Source: Pseudacidovorax sp. NFM-22
GTDB lineage: Bacteria; Pseudomonadota; Gammaproteobacteria; Burkholderiales; Burkholderiaceae_C
Assembly: GCF_021401245.1 (NCBI RefSeq)
Contig: NZ_JACBFY010000003.1
Coordinates: forward strand, 620,001 to 684,000
Length of the DNA: 64,000 bases
Direction of reading: 5' to 3'
The notes beneath the pieces are model-generated. The model made no database searches. It worked only from the letters and a program-made list of their open reading frames with translations, and was not told where the DNA came from. The translations under genes were made by a program, and so were the position numbers. This document shows positions 24,069 through 33,831 of this stretch, in pieces. Numbering within the stretch: the first letter of the stretch is position 1; the number at the start of each line of letters is the position of its first letter.

Positions 24069-25238
24069 GTGATCTCAATAGAAGACATCTACAACCAAGA
24101 CATCAATTTCCTGTTCGGATCAGGGGCCTCCTTCGGCCTACTTCCGACTCTCCAATTGCAGCTGCAGACGGGCGTTGAAGATCGTCGCTACAGCGTCGAA
24201 GAACTGGCAACCAAGTTCGAGCGCGAGAAGGACCGGCGGTTAATCCCGCTGTTCATGTACTACTACGCTAACTGCATCCGACCGGCGGAAATGCTACGGC
24301 TGGACGCTGTGACCGCCGAGCCTGGCGCAACGGTCATCAAAAACTACCGCACCTTCCTGCTCACGGCGCTGGAGATGGTGAAGCGACGAAAGGCGATGGA
24401 CAGGCGCTGCAACGTGTTTACAACCAACTACGACGGCTGTTTTCCCCTCGTGGCCGACGCTCTCATCAAGGACGGCAACATTGACTTCGTACTGAACGAC
24501 GGCGCTAGAGGGTTTATGCGTCGCATCGTGCAGGCCCGGAACTTCGGGGCCTACCTCTGCCACGCCGGCGTCTTCGGGCGCTACCAGAGTAGTGTCCCGC
24601 AGCTAAACCTAATCCATCTGCACGGTTCGGTCTACTGGCGCAAGCTGGAGGCGGCGATCCAGGTCGACTACGACCTGAAGGAGAGGGAGGACTTGCTGGA
24701 TGCCGACGCTCGGGCGCTGCTGCAGCCGTTTTCGGATGCGCTGAACAACCCGGCGGCCACGCTCGACGATTTGCCCGACACAGGTTTCACCGACGACACG
24801 CTGAATGCGTTCTGGGCCAAGTACGAGCTAATACCCATCGTGAATCCGACCAAGTGGAAGTTCCACGAGACGGTCTATGAGGAGCACTACTATCAGATGC
24901 TACGCCTGCTCAGCTATGAGCTGGAGAAGCCCAACGCTGTCCTGATCACCTTCGGCTTCTCGTTCGCTGACGAGCACATCCTCAACCTCGTCATACGTTC
25001 GCTGTCGAACCCGCGGCTGCAAGTGTTCATCTGCTGCTTCAACAGCTTAGAACGTACATCGATGGAGCAGAAGTTCAAGGGCTACCGTAGCGTCAAGTGC
25101 CTGCAGCTCGACGATGGAGTGATGAACTTCACCGCCTTCAACGAGAAGGTCCTGGCGTGGCCGGATGCGACAGACCTGGCGGCCACGGCTCCCGCCGCTG
25201 CCCACGCCGAAGCCGGCGGCGCTGGAGTGCCGGCATGA
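24069..25238 (+). CDS. SIR2-family NADase, effector of a SIR2-HerA defence system
   Basis: Probable NAD-degrading effector of an anti-phage system. From the GTG at 24069 (preceded by GAGGGA) it has 389 residues. SIR2 motifs: NFLFGSGAS at 13-21 (NAD binding), TTNYD at 118-122, LIHLHGS at 181-187 with the likely catalytic His, and ITFGFSFADEH near 328. The frame is open upstream to 23898 but that part lacks family features. Its stop overlaps the herA start (ATGA). In known SIR2-HerA (Nezha-type) systems the two proteins form one large complex that depletes NAD on infection; that role is inferred here. Confidence 0.85.
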   Translation: MISIEDIYNQDINFLFGSGASFGLLPTLQLQLQTGVEDRRYSVEELATKFEREKDRRLIPLFMYYYANCIRPAEMLRLDAVTAEPGATVIKNYRTFLLTALEMVKRRKAMDRRCNVFTTNYDGCFPLVADALIKDGNIDFVLNDGARGFMRRIVQARNFGAYLCHAGVFGRYQSSVPQLNLIHLHGSVYWRKLEAAIQVDYDLKEREDLLDADARALLQPFSDALNNPAATLDDLPDTGFTDDTLNAFWAKYELIPIVNPTKWKFHETVYEEHYYQMLRLLSYELEKPNAVLITFGFSFADEHILNLVIRSLSNPRLQVFICCFNSLERTSMEQKFKGYRSVKCLQLDDGVMNFTAFNEKVLAWPDATDLAATAPAAAHAEAGGAGVPA

Positions 25239-27028
25239 GCATCCGGGTCGGCGAGGTCATAGCGGTCCATGGCACCAAGGTGGTTCTGAAGATCGACGAG
25301 CAGTCAAGCAAGGAGACCCTGTTCTTCGAGGGCGACAAGTACAAGGGGGTGTCGATCCGCGAGTACCTGTCAATTCAGCGGGGCTTCCGCGACATCATTT
25401 GCATAGTTGAAGGCGAGTTTCTGGACGAGGGCCGCACGGAGCTGCAGGACGGAAAGCAGACCTTCGTGCGCAAGGTCGAGGCTAGGCCGATAGGCTACTT
25501 CGACCGTGCCGGCTTTACACAGGGCATCAAGTACCTGCCCATGATCCAAGATGCGGCCTACCTGATGCCTGAGGAGAAGATCAGGTCGATCTTCGATCGC
25601 AAGACTGATGGCGACTTTAGGATCGGGCGGATGCTCAAGGAAGAGATTGCTGTCGGGCTGCCGTGGCGGCGCCTGTTCAACAGCCACGTTGGCATCTTCG
25701 GCAACACCGGCAGCGGCAAGTCCAACACCCTGGCCAAGCTGTACACGGTGCTCTTCGACAAGAAGCTGCCGCTGATCGAAGGGAAGAGCCGGTTCGTCAT
25801 CCTGGATTTCAACGGCGAGTACGGCGGCGAGCAACTGGCACCGGCGGCCAGCAAGACGGTCTACCAACTCTCTACCCTGACCAACCCCGACCCGAACGAT
25901 CCGAAGGCGAGATTTCCCCTGGCACCGCAGGAATTCTGGGAGCTCGAGACTATGGCACTAATGTTCCAGGCCACCGCCAACACGCAGCGCCCCTTTCTCA
26001 ACAGGGTCATCACAGGTAAGCAACGCTTCGGTGTGAACCTCGCGTCACTGGCAGCGTATGCCAAAGCCAAGTTTCGGCAGTCATTCTGCGCCGGAGAGGT
26101 TAAACCGGCGACGCTAGACCTGATGCGCACGGTGGCCAAGCGGATGGGAAACCAGGACATACTCAATATGTTGGGCCACGTCACCTGGTATCGCAATGGC
26201 CGTTTCAATTATCACGGCGCGTTCATCGACCCGGACGGCGCCCAGTACAACGCACATATCGCGCCCATCGTGGATACGCTGGATGCCCAGGGCCTCGATG
26301 ACTTCGATCAGCTCGTGCTGCGGGTCAATCTTCAGCTGATCTCCGATTTGAACGCGGGCTACGTGCAGTTCGAGCACATCCAACCGCTACTCAAGCGCGT
26401 AGAGTCGTCGCTTGCTAGCCTGCGCAAGGTGCTGACTATCTCGGACGTTCCTCCCGTCGAGCGACTGCTGACGGTCATCTCAATGCGACGCTGCAACAAC
26501 GAGATCAAGAAGGTCCTCCCGCTGCTGTTCGCCAAACACTTCTACAACAGCCACAAGACCACGGTTGCCAACCCGCCAGACCGCACAATCCACCTCATCG
26601 TCGATGAGGCGCACAACATCCTGTCTGACCAGTCGGCGCGCGAGGCAGAGAGCTGGAAGGACTACCGGCTGGAGCAATTCGAGGAAATCATCAAGGAGGG
26701 CCGCAAGTTCGGCATGTTCATCACAATCGCGAGCCAGCGACCAGCCGACATCTCTCCCACCATCGTCTCGCAGCTACATAACTTCTTCATCCACAGGCTG
26801 GTAAATGACCGGGATCTCTATCTTGTCGAGAACACCATCTCGACGCTGGACGCTTTGTCTCGCAGCCTCATTCCAGGCCTCTCCCAGGGCTGCTGCGTCG
26901 TAACCGGCACGGCCTTCGAGTTGCCGATGGTGATCCAGGTGGATCGCCTGCCCAGCCACAAGCAGCCAGCCAGCGAGGACGTCGACCTCGAGAGGCTCTG
27001 GAGCACGCCGCCTGAGGCCGCTCACTGA
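25235..27028 (+). CDS. HerA-like hexameric ATPase of the SIR2-HerA system
   Basis: A 597-residue HerA/FtsK-type ATPase. A beta-barrel-like N-terminal domain (SIRVGEVIAVHGTKVVLKID) is followed by Walker A GNTGSGKS at 156-163, Walker B LIVDEAH near 455, and the sensor/Arg-finger stretch FITIASQRPADISPTIVSQLHNFF near 495. The true start is the ATG at 25235, overlapping the SIR2 stop; the longer frame from 25097 lies inside the SIR2 gene. HerA partners assemble with the SIR2 effector and usually provide ATP- or DNA-dependent control. Confidence 0.88.
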   Translation: MSIRVGEVIAVHGTKVVLKIDEQSSKETLFFEGDKYKGVSIREYLSIQRGFRDIICIVEGEFLDEGRTELQDGKQTFVRKVEARPIGYFDRAGFTQGIKYLPMIQDAAYLMPEEKIRSIFDRKTDGDFRIGRMLKEEIAVGLPWRRLFNSHVGIFGNTGSGKSNTLAKLYTVLFDKKLPLIEGKSRFVILDFNGEYGGEQLAPAASKTVYQLSTLTNPDPNDPKARFPLAPQEFWELETMALMFQATANTQRPFLNRVITGKQRFGVNLASLAAYAKAKFRQSFCAGEVKPATLDLMRTVAKRMGNQDILNMLGHVTWYRNGRFNYHGAFIDPDGAQYNAHIAPIVDTLDAQGLDDFDQLVLRVNLQLISDLNAGYVQFEHIQPLLKRVESSLASLRKVLTISDVPPVERLLTVISMRRCNNEIKKVLPLLFAKHFYNSHKTTVANPPDRTIHLIVDEAHNILSDQSAREAESWKDYRLEQFEEIIKEGRKFGMFITIASQRPADISPTIVSQLHNFFIHRLVNDRDLYLVENTISTLDALSRSLIPGLSQGCCVVTGTAFELPMVIQVDRLPSHKQPASEDVDLERLWSTPPEAAH

Positions 27029-27040
27029 GAAGCAGTCACC

Positions 27041-27466
27041 ATGGCCGATCCCGCCATCACGTTCAGCGTTGTCGGCGATGAACTGCACATGTACTACCAG
27101 ACCCGCGACAGGGATGACCGGGTCTATCGTCGGTTCGAAAAGGGGAAGGACTTGCTGGTCAGACGAACCTTCCGGCTGTTCAAGCAGTTTCTTGTCGACC
27201 CACTCGTGGCCGCGCTACATGCGGATGCAGGTGGCCGACAGGAACTGGAGTTCGGCGAACACGAGCCGATCCTGACTTTTGTCGTGGCGCGCGCGGTCGA
27301 CAGCCTGTACTTCGAGTTCGATGACAGCGTTCTGGAAGTAGGCATACCGGTCCTGCTGGAACGTGCTGCCCGACCAACATGGAGATGGTTCACTGCCGAG
27401 GAGAGAGTTTCGGTCAGGACAGTTCAGGCAACAGGACTTGCAGCAGCCCCGGTCGGCGTTCATTGA
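27041..27466 (+). CDS. Unknown small protein, third gene of the SIR2-HerA operon
   Basis: A 141-residue protein not recognised. ATG at 27041 lies 12 bases after herA on the same strand, so it is probably in the same operon. The first 110 residues look like a compact, mixed charged domain (FSVVGDELHMYYQTRDRDDRVYRRF, LTFVVARAVDSLYFEFDDSVLEVG). The last 25 residues (VRTVQATGLAAAPVGVH) look unlike the rest, and the frame may have shifted there. No signal peptide or membrane segment. It could be an added regulator or immunity-like factor, but nothing in the sequence proves that. Confidence 0.6.
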   Translation: MADPAITFSVVGDELHMYYQTRDRDDRVYRRFEKGKDLLVRRTFRLFKQFLVDPLVAALHADAGGRQELEFGEHEPILTFVVARAVDSLYFEFDDSVLEVGIPVLLERAARPTWRWFTAEERVSVRTVQATGLAAAPVGVH

Positions 27467-27880
27467 CGCTCGTACGGCCGGGACTGTTCGACCGGACGAT
27501 CGCCAATGCCCCGCGTCTTTCGGCCAACTAGGCCGATTGCTAGAGTGGCTGCGGCAATCACGACCCAGTCTGCAGAGTGATGGCATGATCGCGCAAGTCG
27601 GCGCACCAGAGGGCTTTCACGAATGCCCTCATTGCATCAGGTCGCAGTCATCATGATTTTCCCCACGAGGGGCGGCTTTCGCTGCATAGCTGCCGGTGCG
27701 GTGCCGAGGGGCAGCTTCAGACTGATTGCTGTCGCTCGCCTGCCCAGCCACGAAGGACGGCTTCGATCAAGAACGGACGCTGGCCACTTGCAAGACCATA
27801 TGCAGCCCACATGGTCACTCGTGGACAGCAGCATCAGGAAGGAGCATCTTCATGACCCATCCACTCGATGGGAGACCATC
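27467..27880. other. Intergenic stretch without a recognisable gene
   Basis: About 410 bases between the SIR2-HerA operon and the next recombinase. One clean hairpin is present: GAGGGC at 27609-27614 with GCCCTC at 27625-27630, without a T run. The frames across it do not resemble proteins. Confidence 0.5.
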
Positions 27881-28504
27881 ATGGAAGCCGCTGCCCCCGT
27901 TGTTAACCGCGAACCCTGGAACAATGGCAAGATCGTCGGTCAGAAGGCACCGCTCAAGCCCAAAGATATTTGGGCGCTGCGCGTACGCCTTCAGATGGAG
28001 AATCGAACACGAGAACTCGCGCTGCTCATCCTCGGGATCGACAGCAAGCTGCGCGGATGTGACCTCGTCGCACTCAAAGTCCGCGACGTCTGCCACGGCG
28101 ACCAAGTCGCTTCGCGTGCCGTTGTCATGCAGCAGAAAACGCGGCGTCCTGTGCAGTTTGAGATGACGGCCGCCACGCGCGAGGCACTTCAGTCCTGGAT
28201 CAAGGCGAGGTGCCTGAGATCCGAAGACTTCCTGTTCCCCAGTCGGCTGCACCGATCCCCTCATCTTGGCACCCGCCAGTACGCCCGAATACTGCATCAT
28301 TGGGTCGAACGGCTCGGCCTTGATCCAGCAGACTACGGAACGCACTCCATACGTCGCACCAAGGCGACGCTCATCTACCGCAGGACCAAGAATCTCCGCG
28401 CCGTGCAACTTCTACTCGGCCATTCCAAGCTCGAATCAACCGTGCGGTATCTCGGCATCGATGTAGATGACGCGCTCGATATATCGGAGCAAACCGAGCT
28501 TTGA
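27881..28504 (+). CDS. Orphan tyrosine recombinase, catalytic domain only
   Basis: A 207-residue recombinase that lacks an arm-binding domain. It begins MEAAAPVVNREPWNNGKIVG and carries a full catalytic set: Arg in SKLRGCDL, Lys in QQKTRRPV, H-x-x-R in THSIRRTK, His in LLLGHSKLE and Tyr in TVRYLGI. Stand-alone genes of this type are common on proteobacterial chromosomes and plasmids; their target is unclear to me. ATG at 27881 begins the conserved part; the longer frame to 27623 is not convincing. A short hairpin follows at 28530-28546. Confidence 0.85.
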   Translation: MEAAAPVVNREPWNNGKIVGQKAPLKPKDIWALRVRLQMENRTRELALLILGIDSKLRGCDLVALKVRDVCHGDQVASRAVVMQQKTRRPVQFEMTAATREALQSWIKARCLRSEDFLFPSRLHRSPHLGTRQYARILHHWVERLGLDPADYGTHSIRRTKATLIYRRTKNLRAVQLLLGHSKLESTVRYLGIDVDDALDISEQTEL

Positions 28505-28529
28505 AAGCACTTTGGTCGACGACGGTATG

Positions 28530-28546
28530 TGCCCCCTGGAGGGGCA
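28530..28546. repeat. Hairpin after the orphan recombinase gene
   Basis: TGCCCC (28530-28535) pairs with GGGGCA (28541-28546). No T run, so termination is uncertain. It lies in a 171-base gap that also holds GCGCTGCAGCGC and a GGCCAAAAG motif of the interspersed repeat. Confidence 0.4.
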
Positions 28547-28675
28547 TCCCTGCTGTTGCTTCGGCGCTGCAGCGCGGAGCGCAGCATCTCTCTTAGGTGC
28601 CACCCGCTGCTTCGAGGATCACGATCGGGCCAAAAGTTGCCCGTGTCCGCTGGCCAGCTTGAAGGGAACGAATCC

Positions 28676-28906
28676 ATGCTCTGCCGCTTCAATTTGTTCG
28701 GTCGAATTATTGCCGTCGAGCGGGTGGGGGAAGCCTGGACTGCGTACTTGGTGGGAAACGAGGGCAAGCGAAGGCCGGCAAGCCTCGCGATCCCGTCCGA
28801 TTTGGCCCCCGCCGAGCTGTCCCAGTACCTATACGACATCTACCATGAGGCTGCGACACCCACAAACGGCGATGTCTTCGAGATTCCCTCCGCTCAGAAT
28901 AGGTAG
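28676..28906 (+). CDS. Small DUF7661-like protein
   Basis: A 76-residue protein, MLCRFNLFGRIIAVERVGEAWTAYLVG at the start and ELSQYLYDIYHEAATPTNGDVFEI near the end. This pattern matches a family of small proteobacterial proteins that I associate with DUF7661; the number is from memory. Function unknown; no signal peptide. ATG at 28676 is preceded by GGGAACG. It may be coupled to the next small gene. Confidence 0.65.
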   Translation: MLCRFNLFGRIIAVERVGEAWTAYLVGNEGKRRPASLAIPSDLAPAELSQYLYDIYHEAATPTNGDVFEIPSAQNR

Positions 28907-28960
28907 CCCATCGTGGTTCGCGCTCTATCGACGGGCCTCGGCCGAGAGCGGACGCACCAG

Positions 28961-29242
28961 ATGAAAATAGTGGATAGAGAAGCGACCTTCGCCGCCATTG
29001 AGGCGGAGTTCCGAACACAGCAGTTGGGGTACGTCTTCCGAGAAGCCGAAGAGTTTGCTCGGTTTGACTTGCGCGCCACCTACGTTAGGGGCGACGACGC
29101 TCTGAAGGTTCGGCGATGCAGCGAACACCTCGCAGACCTGTACCACGCCGCCTGCGCACTGCCGCCTCGACCCGATGACCAGGCGGATGGAGCGCGGTCG
29201 AAAGCTGCCCTGCGCGCGTTCTTCCGGCACTTGTACGCTTAG
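28961..29242 (+). CDS. Small hypothetical protein
   Basis: Unrecognised 93-residue protein (MKIVDREATFAAIEAEFRTQ at the start), acidic, without signal peptide or membrane segment. A GTG at 28913 in the same frame would add 16 residues and lies 6 bases behind the previous stop. The coding look is moderate: the frame is clean and follows the DUF7661-like gene on the same strand. Confidence 0.5.
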   Translation: MKIVDREATFAAIEAEFRTQQLGYVFREAEEFARFDLRATYVRGDDALKVRRCSEHLADLYHAACALPPRPDDQADGARSKAALRAFFRHLYA

Positions 29243-29588
29243 GTTCGACGTCTGCTTTGGGCAAGGCCCGGCACTCAGCTTCGGGCCCTTCTCTCGACTT
29301 CGTCCAGAGGCTACAGTCGGCCAAGAGCGGAAGTCCAGGGTTGAGATACTATTGGTCTGCAAGCCGTAGCGAAGCAGTCACTGGGCGTGCTTCCCTTTCG
29401 TCAGCTCCGTGCTCGTTGCAGACCTCCGGCTGGGCTTGTCGAACAAGGGCGTCGGCCAAAAGCGGCCCCAGGCGGCTAACCCGCACCAGTGAATTGGCAC
29501 TCCGCTGGCGGATGCAGGCGTCAAACACATATGGTTCAGCTCTCAACTCTGCCCACGTCTGCCGCTCCTGCGTTCAAGGGGGGTTGAC
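29243..29588. other. Gene-free stretch with interspersed repeat copies
   Basis: About 350 bases without a convincing gene. It holds three copies or part copies of the interspersed motif: CTGCTTTGGGC near 29253, GTCGGCCAAGAGCGGAAGTC near 29318, and GTCGGCCAAAAGCGG near 29450. Short frames here look like chance. Confidence 0.5.
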
Positions 29589-29900
29589 CTAGAGCAGCGC
29601 TGCGCCAAGAATCGTTAGGTGCCCATCCGCGGTGTTGAAATAGCGGGTATTCGGACTGGCCGCCGTCCCCGGGTTGACGCTCACGCCGCCACCGTTGAAC
29701 AGCACCAGCACACTGTTCGAGGTGCCGCGCTTGAAACTAGCATGGTAGGGTGCGGCCAGTGCAGATTGGCTCCTGCGGGATAGACGCCATACCAAGTCCC
29801 CAGCTCGGCATCGGCGACAAAGGCCAGGAATTATTCCTTTGCTGCTTCTTGCAGTTCGCGTAGGCCGCAACAGCGCCGTCACGCTGGCGCTCAACAACGC
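29589..29900 (-). pseudogene. Decayed gene of unknown family
   Basis: On the minus strand the sequence codes well only if the frame changes. One piece reads AFVADAELGTWYGVYPAGANL. After a shift near 29760 it continues ASFKRGTSNSVLVLFNGGG, then NTRYFNTADGHLTILGAALL and the stop at 29589. Further upstream a third frame (AVAAYANCKKQQRNN) may belong to it. I do not recognise the family. It lies just behind the esterase gene on the same strand. Confidence 0.4.
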
Positions 29901-29952
29901 GTTGCCGAAGCAAATTTGGCAGACTGGGAGGGTGAGTTGCCGATGCGATTTC

Positions 29953-30948
<996 letters not shown>

Positions 30949-31154
30949 CCGAACATCCTCCCGCCGAGCAGATAATCGAGCGCAAAATTAAAGCTCAACC
31001 AACCTGCGGTTACACCGGTAGCAATCAGCACACAGATGATCGCGGCGCGCTTTTTTCGACAAGTCATGTAATTTTCTAAATAGGTTTGACGCGAACTTTC
31101 TTGGTTGCGGTCTGAAAGATTGGATAGGTAGGCATCGATCTTTGTCAGATACAG

Positions 31155-31325
31155 CTAGAACCTGTCATCGTCGTTCTCAACCCCGTGACCGGAGTTAAGA
31201 AACGTCGGTGCATCGTTTCGTTTCAGCGCATCCACGAGATGGCAGAAAGCCGATTTGCGACCACCTCGTAAAAGTTGCCGTAGGCCGCCAGGTTCGGCCG
31301 GGCGGCCTTCGTCAACGTCTTGAAC
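31155..31325 (-). pseudogene. C-terminal fragment of a second alpha/beta-hydrolase
   Basis: Reading leftward to the TAG at 31157-31155 gives HLVDALKRNDAPTFLN followed by SGHGVENDDDRF. This matches the end of the neighbouring esterase (LLQALERQGVPHDALVFPN then SGHGLNRD). Further upstream, in another frame, ARPNLAAYGNFYEVVANRLSA may belong to it, implying a frameshift. The rest of the gene is missing, so it is a decayed paralogue. Confidence 0.6.
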
Positions 31326-31340
31326 AAAGGCGTGCGAGCT

Positions 31341-31625
31341 TCAACGCATGTAGTGCGGCCGGCCGTGGTCGTCGCGCCAGTAGCGGCCACGTCCATCCTG
31401 GTAGACCTGTCGTTGCTTTCCGTCTTGCACGATGGCGCCGACCGCTGCGCCGCCCACCGCTCCGACGGCGGCACCGGCTATGGCATCACCGCCAGTCATG
31501 GCCGAGATGGCCGCGCCTCCCGCCGCCCCGATGAGCGCACCGCGCAGCGCGGAGCGCGACTGGCGATCGGTCGCGCAGCCGGTGGCAAGGGCGCAGCAGA
31601 GCATGGCAACAGTGAGGGCTTTCAA
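31341..31625 (-). CDS. Glycine-zipper lipoprotein
   Basis: A 94-residue envelope protein. A TTG start at 31625 has GGAGAGA just upstream and gives a lipoprotein signal (KALTVAMLCCALATGCATDR). A glycine-zipper two-helix region follows (ALRGALIGAAGGAAISAMTGGDAIAGAAVGAVGGAAVGA). The C-terminal tail RQVYQDGRGRYWRDDHGRPHY is hydrophilic. Related to Gly-zipper_2TM surface proteins of the SlyB / Rick17kDa type; function unknown. The frame is open to 31712, but that part lacks a signal. Confidence 0.75.
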   Translation of the reverse strand: MKALTVAMLCCALATGCATDRQSRSALRGALIGAAGGAAISAMTGGDAIAGAAVGAVGGAAVGAIVQDGKQRQVYQDGRGRYWRDDHGRPHYMR

Positions 31626-31774
31626 GACTTCTCTCCAACAATCCGGCCGGGGTTCGATGCAGACGATGGGCCAGTGATCAAGGTCCGCGTGTGCATCGTC
31701 ACTCAAGCCCATTGCCTCAACATTGCGCTAACCAGCGACGCGCCTGCCAAGGCGCGCAAGCGCGAGAGAAGGCG

Positions 31775-33130
31775 CTACTGCGAGCCCGCAGCCTGGCCGA
31801 TCGCGAGCCGCACGCTCGCGCCACCCAGTGGCGATTCCCCGATCTTCAGCCCGCCGTGATGGAGCTTGGCAACCTCTGTCACCAGATACAGCCCCAGTCC
31901 TGTACCGTGGCTCGATGAACCGAATCGCTTGAAGGGCTCGAGCACCCGCTCTCGCTGCGACGCCGGGATGCCTGGCCCAGAATCGTCGACCACCAGCGTG
32001 GCTGGCCGCTCGACCGACACACGAATCTCACAGCCTTTGCCGCCGTGATCGACGGCATTGAGAATCAGGTTGGAGAGCGCACGCTCGATCGATGGTGAAT
32101 CGGCATCGACCTTCGTCGTTGGCCCGGGCTCCAGCGAGATGGTGCACCCGCTGGCGATGACCAATGGCGCGAGGTCACCCACGACCTGCTCACACAGTTC
32201 TTGCAGGTCTACCGGTTGGAAGTTCGCCACAGGCCGCTTCAATCGCTGAACGTTCAGCAGGTTCTCCGCAAGCAGCATCAGGCGGGTCGTGTTGCGCTGC
32301 AGGATCAGCTTTTCCGAATGGGCATCCGGCAACGAATCAATTTGAATGCGCAGGGTGGAAATGGGCGTGCGCAGTTCGTGTGCGGCATCCGCCAGGAATC
32401 GCGCCTGACGCTCGTGTGCTTCGCGAAGGCGCTGAAACGCACGGTTGACGGCCTTGATGAAGGGGCGAAGCTCGGAGGGGATCTGATCGCCAGGCAGCGG
32501 CTGCGACAAGGATTCAATGTCAACGCGCTCGATCTGCGCCGCTGCAGTGGTAATTCGCCGAAGCGTTCGCTTAACGACAAATGGCGTGGCCACAGCCACC
32601 ACCAACGTCGTCACCATGGTGACCGGTGCAATCAGAATCAGATAGGCAAACAGCCACAGCCTCAATGTTTCGGTCACGGACATGGGGCCGCCTGCTTGCA
32701 CCACCAGATTGAAGGCTCCGTTCGGCGATTCGATGTGTTCCAGGCGAGCCTGCGGTCGCTGCTCTTCATCGAGCAAGTCCAGCGCGGATCGCCCTATTCC
32801 CTTGGCTGAACGTGCGAGCTCCACATAGCGCGGTGGCACATTGCCGCGTTGCAGTTCATGGCCCGCCTCGTCGCGCGCAATGAACCAGTAGTCGGGAGCC
32901 TTGTCAAAGACTTCGCGGGTCCGGGCGTTCGGCTCAAGCACCAGTTCGCCGCTTTCCGCTCGCAAGATGGCTTCACCCAGGACTTTCGCAATCCGTGCAC
33001 CGCTTTCGTCGACCATCCGGCCGGAGCCCCAGGACCATGCGACCAGGGCAGCGAGCACCGAAACGCCAGCGACGACCTGCAGCGTGATGAGCACGCGCAC
33101 CAGGCGACCACGCAAGGAACCTGCCTTCAA
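31775..33130 (-). CDS. Sensor histidine kinase
   Basis: Membrane sensor kinase of 451 residues. Two membrane helices (about 12-32 and 160-185) flank a periplasmic sensor domain. A HAMP-like linker follows, then the H box FLADAAHELRTPISTLR near 250, N box ALSNLILNAVDHGG, G1 VVDDSGPGIP and G2 GTGLGLYLV. Its start overlaps the response-regulator stop by 4 bases. Together with the PAP2 phosphatase upstream the set resembles envelope-modification regulators such as PmrAB or QseBC, but the signal is not known. Confidence 0.88.
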   Translation of the reverse strand: MKAGSLRGRLVRVLITLQVVAGVSVLAALVAWSWGSGRMVDESGARIAKVLGEAILRAESGELVLEPNARTREVFDKAPDYWFIARDEAGHELQRGNVPPRYVELARSAKGIGRSALDLLDEEQRPQARLEHIESPNGAFNLVVQAGGPMSVTETLRLWLFAYLILIAPVTMVTTLVVAVATPFVVKRTLRRITTAAAQIERVDIESLSQPLPGDQIPSELRPFIKAVNRAFQRLREAHERQARFLADAAHELRTPISTLRIQIDSLPDAHSEKLILQRNTTRLMLLAENLLNVQRLKRPVANFQPVDLQELCEQVVGDLAPLVIASGCTISLEPGPTTKVDADSPSIERALSNLILNAVDHGGKGCEIRVSVERPATLVVDDSGPGIPASQRERVLEPFKRFGSSSHGTGLGLYLVTEVAKLHHGGLKIGESPLGGASVRLAIGQAAGSQ

Positions 33131-33810
33131 GTGCGCCTCGCTCGTTCACGGAGGAGGTAGCCAACCCCTCTGACAGGATGGATCTCCACCAGAGCCTTCA
33201 TCTGCTCCAGCTTCGCGCGAAGACGCGATACATGCGCATCGAGCGAGTTGGACTGAATATCTTCCGCGTCGGCATAGACGCGGTCGACCAACCGGTTACG
33301 CGCCACGGTGCGGCCCGTGGAGAGCAAGAGCGTTTCCAGCACCAGCAACTCTCTTCTTGGCAGCGCGAGGTAGTCGTCGCCGATCCTGACATCACGCGTT
33401 TCGTAGTCGAACGTCAGATTGCCCACCTTGGCGACATCGCGAGCGACGACTGAAGGCCTGCGGGCCAGCGCTCGGATCCGCGCCAGAAGCTCGTCGATCG
33501 CGAAGGGCTTGGCCAAGTAGTCGTCCGCACCGCCGTCCAGGCTTCGCACCCGTTCGGCCACCTCGATCTTTGCAGTTAGCACCAGAACAGGCATGAACAT
33601 CTGCGCCGCCCGCACCTGCGCCACCAAAGAGAGGCCGTCTCCATCGGGAAGGCCGCGGTCGACGACCAGGACATCGTACGAAGCCGCAAAGACAAGCTCA
33701 CTGGCGTGCCGCAGTGAAGCGGCCACGTCGACGATCATCTTCTGGGCGCGCAGTGCACTGGCCAGCGCGGCAGCCAGGTCGGCGTCATCTTCGACAACAA
33801 GAAGTTTCAT
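33127..33810 (-). CDS. OmpR-family response regulator
   Basis: A 227-residue regulator. The receiver domain has the acidic pair (VVEDDADL), phospho-acceptor Asp in DVLVVDRGLPDGDG near 51, and Lys in YLAKPFAIDE. The winged-helix DNA-binding domain follows (LPRRELLVLETLLLSTGRTVARNRLVDRVY). It is overlapped by the kinase gene, giving a standard two-component operon. It is 21 bases downstream of the PAP2 gene, so all three are likely co-transcribed. Confidence 0.9.
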   Translation of the reverse strand: MKLLVVEDDADLAAALASALRAQKMIVDVAASLRHASELVFAASYDVLVVDRGLPDGDGLSLVAQVRAAQMFMPVLVLTAKIEVAERVRSLDGGADDYLAKPFAIDELLARIRALARRPSVVARDVAKVGNLTFDYETRDVRIGDDYLALPRRELLVLETLLLSTGRTVARNRLVDRVYADAEDIQSNSLDAHVSRLRAKLEQMKALVEIHPVRGVGYLLRERARRT

Positions 33811-33831
33811 GGGCGCCGGTAAGCACGGCTC

